Positions 1 to 10,078 of a stretch of DNA of 64,000 bases are shown piece after piece. The number at the start of each line of letters is the position of its first letter. Within the stretch, counting starts at the first letter, position 1. The DNA comes from Fonsecaea monophora. Lineage: Eukaryota > Ascomycota > Eurotiomycetes > Chaetothyriales > Herpotrichiellaceae. The stretch covers positions 62,001 to 126,000 of the forward strand of contig NW_019173936.1 in the NCBI RefSeq assembly GCF_001642475.1, written 5' to 3'. Both the position numbers and the translations under genes were made by a program. The notes under the pieces were generated by a model, which did no database searches, was not told where the DNA came from, and was given only the letters and a program-made list of their open reading frames with translations.

Positions 1-2
1 CC

Positions 3-341
3 TCAAACGCCGAAAGAGATCAAGCCATCGCACTTGCAAGAGCGAAGTTGGAAGCGTCGAAAGAACTGCAGAACCCTGGTGGACAACAGCATGGGCATGC
101 CAAACTCCACCGTCGACACATGCCTGAACGAGTCATGAGTGATTCATGGCCGTTGCCTCCTACATTACCAACTGACAATGCTCGACCGAGCACTATGGAT
201 GGGCCACCAACGCGGAACGGGACGACGAGGCTGAACCAAGGCAGCATGCGCAAACCAGATGAGTTTGCCGAAGCTATTGGTCGCAGCGGGAAAAAGAAGA
301 AGTTCCCCATGTTACGCAAAGCCTTTGGGCTGAAAGATTAA
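3..341 (+). CDS. 3' end of an unidentified protein gene
   Basis: An open frame enters from the left edge and stops at 341, giving the last 112 residues. The first in-frame ATG lies inside the segment, so the true start is outside the window. The visible part begins with an Ala/Lys/Arg/Glu-rich, probably helical stretch, then a Pro/Ser/Thr/Asn-rich low-complexity linker. It ends in a strongly basic tail with four consecutive lysines followed by FPMLRKAFGLKD, which looks like a short amphipathic helix. Such tails occur in fungal cytoskeleton or polarity scaffolds, but I do not recognise the family and give no function. The frame is more convincing than the overlapping antisense frame because it runs open from the edge and has typical C-terminal composition. 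Confidence 0.6.
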   Translation, partial: SNAERDQAIALARAKLEASKELQNPGGQQHGHAKLHRRHMPERVMSDSWPLPPTLPTDNARPSTMDGPPTRNGTTRLNQGSMRKPDEFAEAIGRSGKKKKFPMLRKAFGLKD

Positions 342-1667
342 CTTGGCTGTTTTCGATTTCATTTTCAGTTTGATGTTTTCCTCGAGCACAATGATACCAT
401 TCTCTGTCTCATCATTTGTTTCAAAACACTGCTTTTGTGATTGGAATACGCACGAGCTGCACGGTTAGTTGCGGGGATGTCAAATACGCAGGATCTCAAA
501 AACGGTATCTAGAGGGAGTCAGAAAATCCGACAATATGGGCTGGATTTCTGCTGTGTGAGAAGATGGAACTACAGAACATAATCAGGTCATTCCACCTTC
601 ATACCCTGATAATCAGTAATATATCTATCTTTATACGTACACGTACATGAATCGAGCAACAGGGGGACGTGACGAGCAGCGTGCAGAGGATGGAGCACAT
701 GCTGCATACCTTGGCGCATACGAGTTGCAAGCCATGGCAGACTAGGCTTTCCGAGACGCCCGAAACGTTTTCCTATCACCAGTAGCTCAGTAATTGTTTT
801 GCTGATGCAATATTAGAGTCAGAGGATTTCTGGAACGGCGGATGTTTCTTCCTCTGCGACGACGCTGTCCGCGACACAGAGTGGGTGGCGACTAGAGTTA
901 CGGGGATCCTGCATTGAGGCAATGGAAGCCGGGGCGTGTGTCGGCCGTGATTGTCAAGCACCAACGCTGAGTCAGGATCCAGGATTGAGGTAAGCCGTCC
1001 TCAGCTAATGATTTGTTGGTATCGAGAAGTTGTGGTTCCGTTTGCGAGCAGCGTGAACTCATATGCCTGAAAGCCCGACTTATGTCACTGGTGACCGCTG
1101 TCCAAGGTTTAGGTAAGCCCGATGGAAATATTGAAGATCAGCATGAGGCCAAAGGCAAGATCTCGATTGTGTTGCAAACGAGCAAATGTTAGTCGGAGGC
1201 ATTCTCGAATTTCGGACCGTGGAAATACATCGTCGAATGTTGGGACGCGAGAAACAAGCCATATTTTGCTGGGATTTCAAGGAGAGACCGGAATTCCCTG
1301 ACTAGGAAGCCTGCCCGAGTGTTTCCGGCCCTGACATTGGCCAAGCTTAGGTACCTTGGGGGACTCTTTAGGGGTATCTGCTGTAGGGATGTAGGGATGG
1401 AGGGGCAGCCCGAGGGGTGCCAGCGACCCTGTCACCCTGTTGCCCCACCTCCCGATCGCGAGCTGGTGGCGTCCCTCCCCTCCCTGTTAACTGCTTCGTC
1501 ACAGGCCCGTCAGAATGAGACGCATTTGCTTAAAACCACCCGGCGCAGCCATTTTATCCAGAAGAATTTTTTCCCCTCGTCTTGATCAAGTGAACTCCTT
1601 GGGCCATAGTTGCATCGCTGAAACCATCCCAAAGACCTAGCATATATCACCACACCGAATTCCAACC
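342..1667. other. Intergenic region, upstream of transaldolase
   Basis: There is no supported gene here. The left part is presumably the 3' UTR of the preceding gene. The right part is the transaldolase promoter, which turns pyrimidine-rich close to the start codon. A cluster of AGGGG boxes near 1370-1417 is listed separately. Confidence 0.6.
1370..1417 (+). promoter_or_regulatory. Cluster of three AGGGG (STRE-like) boxes
   Basis: AGGGG occurs at 1370-1374, 1401-1405 and 1413-1417, about 250-300 bp before the transaldolase start, and CCCCT occurs once more near 1477. AGGGG is the stress-response element bound by Msn2/4-type C2H2 factors in fungi. Three copies on one strand within 48 bp suggests stress or carbon-source control of the pentose-phosphate gene. 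This is inference from motif density only; the boxes sit in a GC-rich stretch and could be chance. Confidence 0.35.
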
Positions 1668-2879
1668 ATGACTTCCTCTCTCGACCAACTCAAAGCCACT
1701 GGCACCGTACGTTCTCGTCCCTCTATCCTGCTCCTCCCGAATTCCCGCCAATGTTCAACGTCGGATGAGGCACTGACCAAGCTCAATAGACTGTCGTCTG
1801 CGACTCGGGTGACTTCCACAGTAAGTTCGTCAACATCTCAAGCCTGAATTGTTGCTAACCTGGTGCAGCAATTGAGAAATACAAGCCACAAGATGCCACC
1901 ACAAACCCCTCCCTCATTCTCGCCGCCTCCAAGAAACCTGAATATGCCAAGTTGATAGATCCTGCGGTTGAATATGGCAAGGCTCATGTAAGTCGGACTT
2001 TCTCGTGGCTTGGGCAAATCTCATACTGAACAACGTGCGCTAGGGAAAAACCATTGACGAGCAGGTCGATGCCACTCTCGACAGACTCTTGGTCGAATTT
2101 GGCAATGAGATTCTCAAGATCGTTCCGGGCAAAGTCTCGACCGAGGTGGATGCTCGATTCTCCTTTGATACTCAAGCTTCGGTGGACAAGGCTCGTCACC
2201 TCATTGCGGTAAGTTTGCAGCTTTCTACTGCGAGAACCAACAGGCTCACAATCCGCAGCTTTACAAGTCCATCGGCATTGACAAGTCCCGCGTCTTGATC
2301 AAAATTGCTTCCACCTGGGAAGGCATCAAGGCCGCGGAGATCCTCCAAAAGGAGGGTATCAACTGCAACTTGACTTTGATGTTCTCCCTGGTCCAAGCCA
2401 TCGCAGCCGCCGAAGCTGGTGCATTCCTCATTTCGCCATTCGTTGGCCGTATCCTCGATTGGTACAAGGCTGCTATGAAGAAGGACTTCCCTGCCAACGA
2501 GGACCCCGGCGTCAAGAGCGTGCAGTCCATCTTCAACTACTACAAGAAATACGACTACAAAACTATTGTCATGGGTGCCTCATTCCGAAATGTTGGCGAG
2601 ATCACAGAACTTGCTGGCTGCGACTACCTGACTATTTCTCCCAACTTGCTTGAGCATTTGTACAACTCGACCGATCCGGTACCCCAGAAGCTCAAGGCCG
2701 ATGAAGCCAAGTCGCTCGACATTCCCAGGCGCAGCTACATCAATGATGAACCCTTGTTCCGTTTCGACTTCAATGAGGAGCAAATGGCGGTTGAGAAGCT
2801 GCGAGAAGGCATTAGCAAATTCGCGGCGGACGCGGTCACATTGAAGGGCATTCTGCGGGAGAAGCTTGAAAAGGCCTAG
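1668..2879 (+). CDS. TAL1: Transaldolase (five exons)
   Basis: The encoded enzyme moves a dihydroxyacetone unit between sedoheptulose-7-phosphate and glyceraldehyde-3-phosphate in the cytosolic non-oxidative pentose phosphate pathway. Exons are 1668-1706, 1790-1820, 1869-1987, 2044-2208 and 2259-2879. All junctions are GT-AG and phases agree, giving 324 residues, the usual size for class I eukaryotic/TalB-like transaldolase. Visible motifs are TVVCDSGDF and DATTNPSLI near the N-terminus, [12 protein letters not shown] with the Schiff-base lysine, and the TLMFSLVQA strand. The C-terminal half is one long exon, while the first 120 residues are cut by four short introns, two of them flanking a 31-bp exon. 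ATG 1668 is chosen because exon 1 gives the typical [11 protein letters not shown] start. Symbol by family resemblance. Confidence 0.95.
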
Positions 2880-3343
2880 GCGCATTTGTGCGGGCTTGTC
2901 GTGAAGATTGCTGAATGAGTCGCCTCGAATTTAGGGCCAAGATTCCATGAATAATTCCCATCCAACGGACCCTTCTAGATTGGCGGATGGCGGTAACTTT
3001 CCAAGAAAAAGGATGGCAATGATAAAACATTGTGACACGAGTTCCTTTCCGTTCCCCATCTGCGTACGAAATTACCAATAACTGTTCGGCACACCTTCTA
3101 GATGTGTGCCGCCTCACTCGCTGCGTCATTTCCAAGATCCGTAGTCAATCTGACGACCATCGTGCCAACCTTTGACCACTATCACTTACACGGTACAGGT
3201 AACCATTGTACACACATAGCGCCCCTGAGTGCGACCCGCCAACTCAATGGCTTTCAATATACAGCTACGGTGACAGCGACATGTTTGTCCGGTGCTGAAT
3301 CCGCTCATTGCTCCTACCCTGTCCGTGTATCCCGCCCGTCGCC
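2880..3343. other. Intergenic region between transaldolase and palmitoyltransferase
   Basis: These 464 bp separate two genes in the same direction. They must hold the transaldolase 3' UTR and the promoter of the next gene. I see no ORF or repeat with support. Confidence 0.6.
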
Positions 3344-4933
3344 ATGAAGACCATGCGGCCAGGGGAAGCCAACAAACGAGGGAATGTGGTGACAGCACGA
3401 ATCGTTCCTATATTCCTCCTTGGCATCATTGGGTACTCATCATGGGTGCTCACGGATCTCGTGTGCCTCAAGTATCTCATCCACCCGAAACATTCACTGC
3501 TTGTCCGCCGCGAGACCAGTTCTGCGATCGCCGTCCTCGTTATATTCTACCTTCTCCTGCTTGTCACGCTGACATGTTTCGGCCGCCTGATCTTGACGAT
3601 TATAACAAATCCTGGCCTCATTCCGCGTGGGGAGCAGTATTGGATTGAGAAAGAACGGCAGCGGTCGAGCGGGAGGAGTGCACCTCGTAAGGAAGAGGCA
3701 CTCGAGTATGACTCGACGGAGGGATATACACCCCGACACCTCCGCCCACAGCAGGATCGGGAGGCCCTTGGTTTCCGCGCTCAAGACTTCTGGCACAGGG
3801 ACGTCTTCGTCTGCGGCTGGGACGGTCGCCCACCATTCTGCTCAACATGTTACAACTACAAACCCGACCGAGCACACCACTGCAGAGAACTCGGCCGATG
3901 CGTGCTAAAGATGGACCACTTCTGTCCCTGGGTTGGCGGAATTGTGTCTGAAACGTCGTTCAAGTTCTTTATACAATTCACATTTTGGGCAGCCCTGTTT
4001 TGCCTGCACACCCTGATTGTCATGGCGTACTATTTCGCCCGACGCCGAAGTGAAGAGCCTGGGAATTTCATTAACGTGCATTGGATACTGACCTTGATCT
4101 TCGCGACATTGTTCTTCATTTTTACTGCAGGCATGTGTGGGTCCAGTTTGCAATTCGCTTTCATCAATTCTACCACCATTGAAAATTTCACACGCAAGAC
4201 CAAGGTCTGGTATCTGGCGGTATATTTGCCGCCCAGGGTTCTAGAGCATTATCACAAATCGAAGAGGACGGATTTGAGATTGATCACTTATCCGAGGCCT
4301 CCCGAAGAGCAGTTTCAGATTCTCAAGCAGCAGGGCGCAAACATGGGTGATAGTGATCAGAACGTTACGGCACAAGCCACGAATGGAAATGTGACAACTC
4401 CAACGCTGCCACCGAGGGCCTATGATCCGCTCTCGACCGCAACATCCTCCCCGAACGATGTCGTGTCATCACAAAAGACCACAAACACTCCTCTCTCTCC
4501 ATCAGGTTCGCAACCCACCGTTTCAGGACCTACAAATCCTTCAAAAATGGAGACGCGTGTGTTTGCCATCCTCGAATCCCCACCTGGTGGTAATCCGTTC
4601 GACATTGGTGCAGGGGAAAACTTTAGGGAGGTCATGGGTTATAAAGTGTTCGATTGGTTTTTCCCATTGAGGGCAAGTCCCCTGCTTGACCATAGTGACC
4701 CGGTGAGTATGTATAAACTCGGGTCTGTGGTAGAGAGCATGAAGCGGGGCGCGGGGATCAGCGAGGGAGAGGCTAGCCTGAGACATAGGGGGAAAGATGC
4801 AGATACGACCAGCGAAAAGAGAAGCACAAAGTCCAAGGAAGTTAAGAATGTAAGTAGGCAACACCGTCGAAAGCATATGAAACGCAAGCATTCACGCCCG
4901 GCTGCGAACGAAGACTCTCGGGCGAAGCGTTGA
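3344..4933 (+). CDS. pfa5: DHHC-family protein S-palmitoyltransferase, Pfa5 type
   Basis: This 529-residue membrane enzyme would transfer palmitate from acyl-CoA to cysteines of target proteins. Two hydrophobic segments lie near residues 18-38 and 57-82, followed by TNPG in place of the usual DPG motif. The cysteine-rich domain is at about 160-205 (FCSTCYNYKPDRAHHC, then KMDHFCPWVGG). Two more membrane segments and a TTIE motif (the family TTxE) follow. The catalytic tetrapeptide is DHFC, not DHHC; I recall the same variant in fungal Pfa5, which is why I prefer that subfamily. The tail after residue 330 is low-complexity and ends in a basic stretch. ATG 3344 is the first in-frame ATG. A GTAAGT at 4851-4856 near the end could be a splice donor, so the exact C-terminus is uncertain. 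Confidence 0.88.
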   Translation: MKTMRPGEANKRGNVVTARIVPIFLLGIIGYSSWVLTDLVCLKYLIHPKHSLLVRRETSSAIAVLVIFYLLLLVTLTCFGRLILTIITNPGLIPRGEQYWIEKERQRSSGRSAPRKEEALEYDSTEGYTPRHLRPQQDREALGFRAQDFWHRDVFVCGWDGRPPFCSTCYNYKPDRAHHCRELGRCVLKMDHFCPWVGGIVSETSFKFFIQFTFWAALFCLHTLIVMAYYFARRRSEEPGNFINVHWILTLIFATLFFIFTAGMCGSSLQFAFINSTTIENFTRKTKVWYLAVYLPPRVLEHYHKSKRTDLRLITYPRPPEEQFQILKQQGANMGDSDQNVTAQATNGNVTTPTLPPRAYDPLSTATSSPNDVVSSQKTTNTPLSPSGSQPTVSGPTNPSKMETRVFAILESPPGGNPFDIGAGENFREVMGYKVFDWFFPLRASPLLDHSDPVSMYKLGSVVESMKRGAGISEGEASLRHRGKDADTTSEKRSTKSKEVKNVSRQHRRKHMKRKHSRPAANEDSRAKR

Positions 4934-6754
4934 GAAGATGGCACAGGGTACCTGGAGCTAATAGTCCACGTTTGCTGGATGCGCAATCACCTTTCAGAGG
5001 AGATAGCATTCTTCCCTTCTCACGCCAGGGTCAAGGTTCCAGATGTTCTCAAGAGAATTGAGCATGGCGGAATTATGGATGCCAAACAGAAAGCCTACGA
5101 GTTATGTGGGCGTCTATATCTACACACAGCGGGCGTCCTTTCAAACGGAATCATCTGACCGCCTCCGCGCCAACTCGAAGTGGCGATATGGGGCCCGAGC
5201 GACGGACATGACGATACAGTCCGCGTACGAATTGTGATTACATTTACATCCCTTCCCGCAGCGGCGGCGACGGCGGCAGTGGTGTTGGGGAAAGGACATG
5301 CGAAGGATTGATCTAGTCCCAAGATAAATAGATATGTGGGCAACTGTAATATCTATAGCCGGGAACTTTTGGGGGCTTCCCGGGACACTGAGGCACCGGT
5401 CATGTATGTACACTTTTTTTCTCTCTGTGGTTGTGGTTGATTTCACACAAAGATCTTATTGAGACGCCTTTATCATTCGACTGGGGGAAAACTGGGAGTA
5501 AACTGTAAGGCGTCGGCAAGGATGGCGTAGTATATAGTAAGCGATGATGTGTCTTCGATGCCACAACGCTTCTGTAACGCACACACGTACACGTCCATGA
5601 ATACTCGGTAGGTGCATTCACCCAGACCAGGCCAAGTCGGACCAGGTCAGATCAATCGAAACAAAGGAAGTAAAGTAAGTATAAGTAGGGTCGGGTGAAG
5701 ATGGAGCGGAGAAGAACACGAGGGAAGAGAGGGCGGAGGAGAAATTAATGAGCGAGGGAGACGAAGAGGAGAGGGAAGAAGAGAGAGGAGAGGGAAGAAG
5801 AGAGAGGAGAGGGAAGAAGAGAGAGGAGAGGGAAGAAGAGAGAGGAGAGGGAAGAAGAGAGAGGAGAGGGAAGAAGAGAGAGGAGAGGGAAGAAGAAAGA
5901 GAGGATAGTCAACGGCGGGATTTGTTCCTCCGTAGGACTTGTTCATGAAGAAATAGATATCTCTTAGGTCGAGATAAACGAGTGGAGTATACTAACGACA
6001 CTATCTGAAGCGAAAAGATTGGCGGTGTGCTCTCCCTATCCCCGTCCATGCATGGGCATGTAGGTAGGTACCTATCCATGTGTGTAGGTAGGTAGGTAGC
6101 AGCGCAGCGGATGGATGAGAGAGTGGTGGAGATCCGCCTAAAGAACAAACGTGCTGTGGTTGTATCGTGTGGTGTTCCCCGATAGAAAGAGACCCGGTGT
6201 TGAGGGGCCAGAAAAAGTAGTTCAGGGGAGAAACGATGGTGGGGGTGAAGTTGATGAGATGGCTGGGTGAGTGAATGAATGAGTGAATGACCCAGCTGGA
6301 TGATATTTTGTGAGGCTCCTGGGACATTGTGAAATGGGGATCTGTCTTGCTGATGACATCGTCCGTAACAAGGGGCCTGCAGAATGCTGGTGGCTGGCTA
6401 ATGAAATATTTGGTAGAGACTGAAGCCGTGGTTGTGCGGGAGATGAGAGTTGTTGTCGTCAAAGATGGTCCAATGAGCGTAAACCAGTCAATGCCCAAAA
6501 GTGCAGCGTCTTTACCAGACCAGGCATGGGTGGTGTCAAGGCACTAAGGCCGAAAAAGATTACGAGGCTGGCCTGTGGTGAAAGACTCCCCTGAATGCTC
6601 AGAGCCTCGCCACCCGCCCCTTGCAAAGCGCGACACAATCAAACATCAGACCAATGAGGACACTTTGTAGGTCTACAAATGGTGCTTTTGCCCATGGCCA
6701 GCTCTATATTGTCGAGGTTGTCGTAGGCATCTCAATACCAATAGCTTTCTGCCG
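4934..6754. other. Gene-poor stretch with simple repeats
   Basis: No frame here is convincing as a gene. The stretch holds a GA-rich 19-bp tandem repeat (5766-5898, listed separately) and short GTAG tetranucleotide runs around 6060-6100. A minus-strand open stretch of about 165 codons ends at 6001 but has no good ATG and looks like chance openness around pyrimidine-rich sequence. Confidence 0.5.
5766..5898 (+). repeat. 19-bp GA-rich tandem repeat, about seven copies
   Basis: The unit gaggagagggaagaagaga repeats with period 19 at 5766, 5785, 5804, 5823, 5842, 5861 and 5880. Copies are essentially identical until the last, which degrades into gaagaaagag. The plus strand is pure purine through the array. 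Nineteen is not a multiple of three, so the array is not selected as coding sequence although all frames stay open. Near-identity of copies points to recent expansion. Confidence 0.9.
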
Positions 6755-7045
6755 CTACTTGGTGCCGGTCGACACGGGAGTGGTACGACGATTGGGGTGC
6801 ATGACTGGAGAAACCGCCTGAGCCGGAGTTCGAAATCGATGGTCATCACAAGTGTTTGCTTGAAGATAGCTGATGTGATGGTAAGAATCTACGGCTGTTG
6901 CCTTTACCGCACTGTCAATGTTATCGTCTGTCTTGCAATTGCGGCAGCGTTCATGCTCGCACAAGCATTTTGGATTAGTGGCGACCTTCATAGGTCGGTT
7001 GTCGCATTTGCAGCATTGCCACAATATCGGCTGGTTCGAAGCCAT
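6755..7045 (-). CDS. Possible small Cys-rich (zinc-binding) protein
   Basis: A 96-codon minus-strand frame starts with a real ATG at 7045. Its first 40 residues contain an ordered cysteine/histidine set: WQCCKCDNRP, then CLCEHERCRNC. This resembles short zinc-ribbon or RING-like knuckles seen in many unnamed ascomycete proteins that begin with a Trp-x-Cys-Cys-x-Cys pattern. The remainder is low in hydrophobics with no motif. It may be the first exon of a longer gene, since a GTAAAG donor-like site lies inside the frame. Support is the Cys/His spacing near the N-terminus alone; there is no operon-like context or paralogue here. The same-strand open stretch ending at 6001 could be a further exon, but I cannot connect the two. 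Confidence 0.45.
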   Translation of the reverse strand: MASNQPILWQCCKCDNRPMKVATNPKCLCEHERCRNCKTDDNIDSAVKATAVDSYHHISYLQANTCDDHRFRTPAQAVSPVMHPNRRTTPVSTGTK

Positions 7046-10000
7046 GGCTTGGCTCGGGAATGACAGGAAGCAGTGATGAGGAAGTGGACGTTATGTCGAT
7101 CAAAAAGCCCGTGGCTCGCGTACGAGCGGCGAACGACGGCCAGCAACTGTATCAGGTATCAGGGAGCAGCTGCTCTTGAGATGGTACAAGAGGCGCAAGC
7201 TTTCGTTGCAATTGTTGGGTTGAATAAGGAATACGTGGAAGAATGAAGGGACAGAAGAAAGGAGAATGCTTGTGCTGATATGGTAGACAGTGTAGACTGA
7301 CGAAGAGAATGGACATGACCTACCTTTGAGACTCGATGGGATGATCTTATATCTCGAGAGAAGCACTTGAAGACCAGAGCGATAATGTGACTTGAAGGCC
7401 ATTTTTGCCTCGTGAGAACATGGCGGTGTTGAGTAAGTGCAAATTGCACCATGCTGTCGTACTCCATTGGTAGTCTAGAGCATCAGCCCCCTTCGCCAGC
7501 CAACGCCTGCTCATCTGTCGATGCTGACAAGCTTGCATTTTTCATGACGAAACACTCAACTGATCGAATTCAGACACAGCAGCGTTTCTGATTGGAATAG
7601 ACCCCGTCCTCTCTTCACTGATGTGAATGTATAAAGGCAGAAATCTGCGCCGCATTCAGTTGTTCCGTGCCTTTGATGACTTCGATATCCATGAGCACGC
7701 CTTGTCTCCCCGAGAAGGGGGGGGAGGGGCGGGGGTGCAAATCAAAGCTCCCGTACTGTGGCAGTGACAGGCGTTGGAAGAGTATGACATCCTCAATACT
7801 TCTCAGCGCAACTGCTAGGCGACTTCAAGCGATGTGTGTTGTAACATTGTCCGCTGCTCCAAGATCCGAGATTAGAGAGCCTGGCCAACTGTGCCCCATC
7901 TGTAGATTGCCGAGGAGAACTTCGCGGCACGGTCTACCAGAACTACCATACTTACAATGTCTACACCTCGCCGGTCTCACAAACCTAGCAGTGCTTCAGA
8001 AACAAGCAAAATTTCATTTTGCTCCATGTATAGCACAGCCTTGCGGCCCCACTGTAGAGACGCAATTGGTGTGGAAGGGAGAAGGCAACTGCCGTCAGCG
8101 GTAGATGAGTCTAGCACCAGCTCGTGAGGCGGTCCAGCGTCACTGCGGAGATTTAGTGAGTGGAATCGTTCTGCATCAAGCACCATCAAAGAGACGGCCG
8201 GCAAAGAGTAAGCTGTGGGACGAAAGTTCAAACTCTAGACTGTGGGCTCTTGGATGAGCCCGCGCCCAAATGCATTCTGCGAAGCTTCCGATCACGAGTG
8301 CTTTGCAACAAGGGCGATGGTGGTCATGTGCCGACACGCCAGGTATTGGGCAATCTCCTCTTGAAAAGTAGAGCACCAGCATCGGCAGAAAATTGTCGCA
8401 GTTTTGCCAACTGGTGGATGGCAGTGCGAGCGTGGGCCTCTCACGACCCAAATAGGATCCCATCCGCTCATGGGAATTTTTGCAGCCTTCCTCCTGGACA
8501 AACTTTAGTGGCACAGAGTCTTCGGGAACCGGATCTCGGAAGGAATGGAAGAATTCTGCTGAGAGCTGGCGGGGTGCTGCTCTGCGCCCGACGTCTGTGA
8601 ATGTGTGAGAGGCGCGGAGACGAGGACGCAACACTATTCCTTGCTTTCAAACGCCTGAAACATTAGGGGATAAAAGGCAAACGCGCCTGTACTTGTGTCG
8701 GCACTACACCACTGTCACGGGGTCAGCTGGGAGGGGACAACGGGAAGAAAGTCCCAGGGCTAGAAGATGAAGGGACTACAGAGGTGGTCGACTGGAAATT
8801 AGATTGGGCAGCAGCTCATTGATCGACGTACATTTGGTAGCAAAAGATCACTTTATAGTCAGATTGATTGGGCAGAACCGGTAGCACTGTCCCCGTCTTG
8901 AGAGGCAACGATTTTCGGACGGGTGTAAGTGGTGCCTGATATTGTTGGAGGAGAAGAATGTGAAGATTCAGTGGGAGAGGAGCAAGTCTCGGAAGACGAG
9001 TGAGTCATTGGATTGAGAGCAGTGGGTAGAGTCAGAGAATAAAAGAAAGAGAGAGCAGGTGTAGGCAGATGCCGTGCCAGTAAGTGTAGCTGTGTACCGA
9101 GTATGTGTGGAGAGGTGGATAGCTCAGGACCAGCGCGTTGGGTATCGAGAGAAAGAATTCGGAGACGGAGATGGAGAATGGCGATGGAGCTGGCTGGGCT
9201 TGCACTGGCTCCTTCAAAGGGCACTAAAAGTGTGGTCCGGGGGTGTCCCGAGTAGATAATATTAATCCAACTTGAGACAAAGACCTTTTTGGGTGCCCAG
9301 GTGCCTATACCTACCTAGTAGCTTTGGGCACTCGGGGAATGCATGGCGCCATGACATGACGTCGGGCTTCAAAGCTTCGCTTTCAACTTTCGGTTCATTC
9401 CCTGTGGCATTTTTTCCAAGCCCATCCAACCATCCAACCATCAGACCCGCGAACCCGCCTGTTCGGTGGGTTGCACACTTGGGCTGCGCCCGCACCCGGA
9501 ATGTCCTCAACTGCCCATACATAATTGATTCGGCCGCTCCGACTTGTCGACTTGTTGTTCTCTATCTCAAATCACACCTCTTTTGTCCTGTACAGCTGGC
9601 CAAGGTGTTTTGCCATTCCTCGAATCCTTTGCTGCACCCGACAAGGGCGCTTCCAGAAACTACCACTCCCACTTCTGTGTGCGGTGTGCGGTGAGCCCAA
9701 ATCCCCTCCCTCGGCCCCAACCCTGCCTGCTTCAATCCATTCAAACCTCTGGCCCCCATGGATCGCCCAATCCTTGCTGTTCATCATTTCACGATCCACC
9801 CCTGAATGACCTCTAGTGGTTGTGCGAGTACGACTACACTGACATCAGGCCCTTCCGTTCCTTCTCGATGCTGGCACAAACCGCTTCTAACGTGAAACGT
9901 TTGCTGACCTTGAGCCTCTTCAGAGTTCAGTCCTCGATAGTACACCGCGTTCCAACAGCCCTTCCTACCCTGCCACCGCTTGTCTACAGTGTCGTTGTCT

Positions 10001-10078
10001 ACAAGTACGTCGATTTTGGATGCCAACGTCCGATGCCTGGAAGATTTTTCACAACAACGGCCAACCGACATCCTCACA
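7046..10078. other. Gene-poor region upstream of the RD-repeat protein gene
   Basis: No frame in these 3 kb has a start, composition or motif I would defend. Around 7977-8650 several frames are open at once on both strands, which is typical of GC-rich non-coding DNA. A G-rich run lies near 7715-7735. The last 500 bp (about 9540-10078) are pyrimidine-rich on the plus strand, as in fungal promoters and leaders, and probably carry the 5' UTR of the next gene. Confidence 0.5.

Noticed and set aside
8176..8634. 152-codon minus-strand frame
   Set aside because: Four frames on both strands are open in the same place, which suggests GC-rich non-coding DNA.
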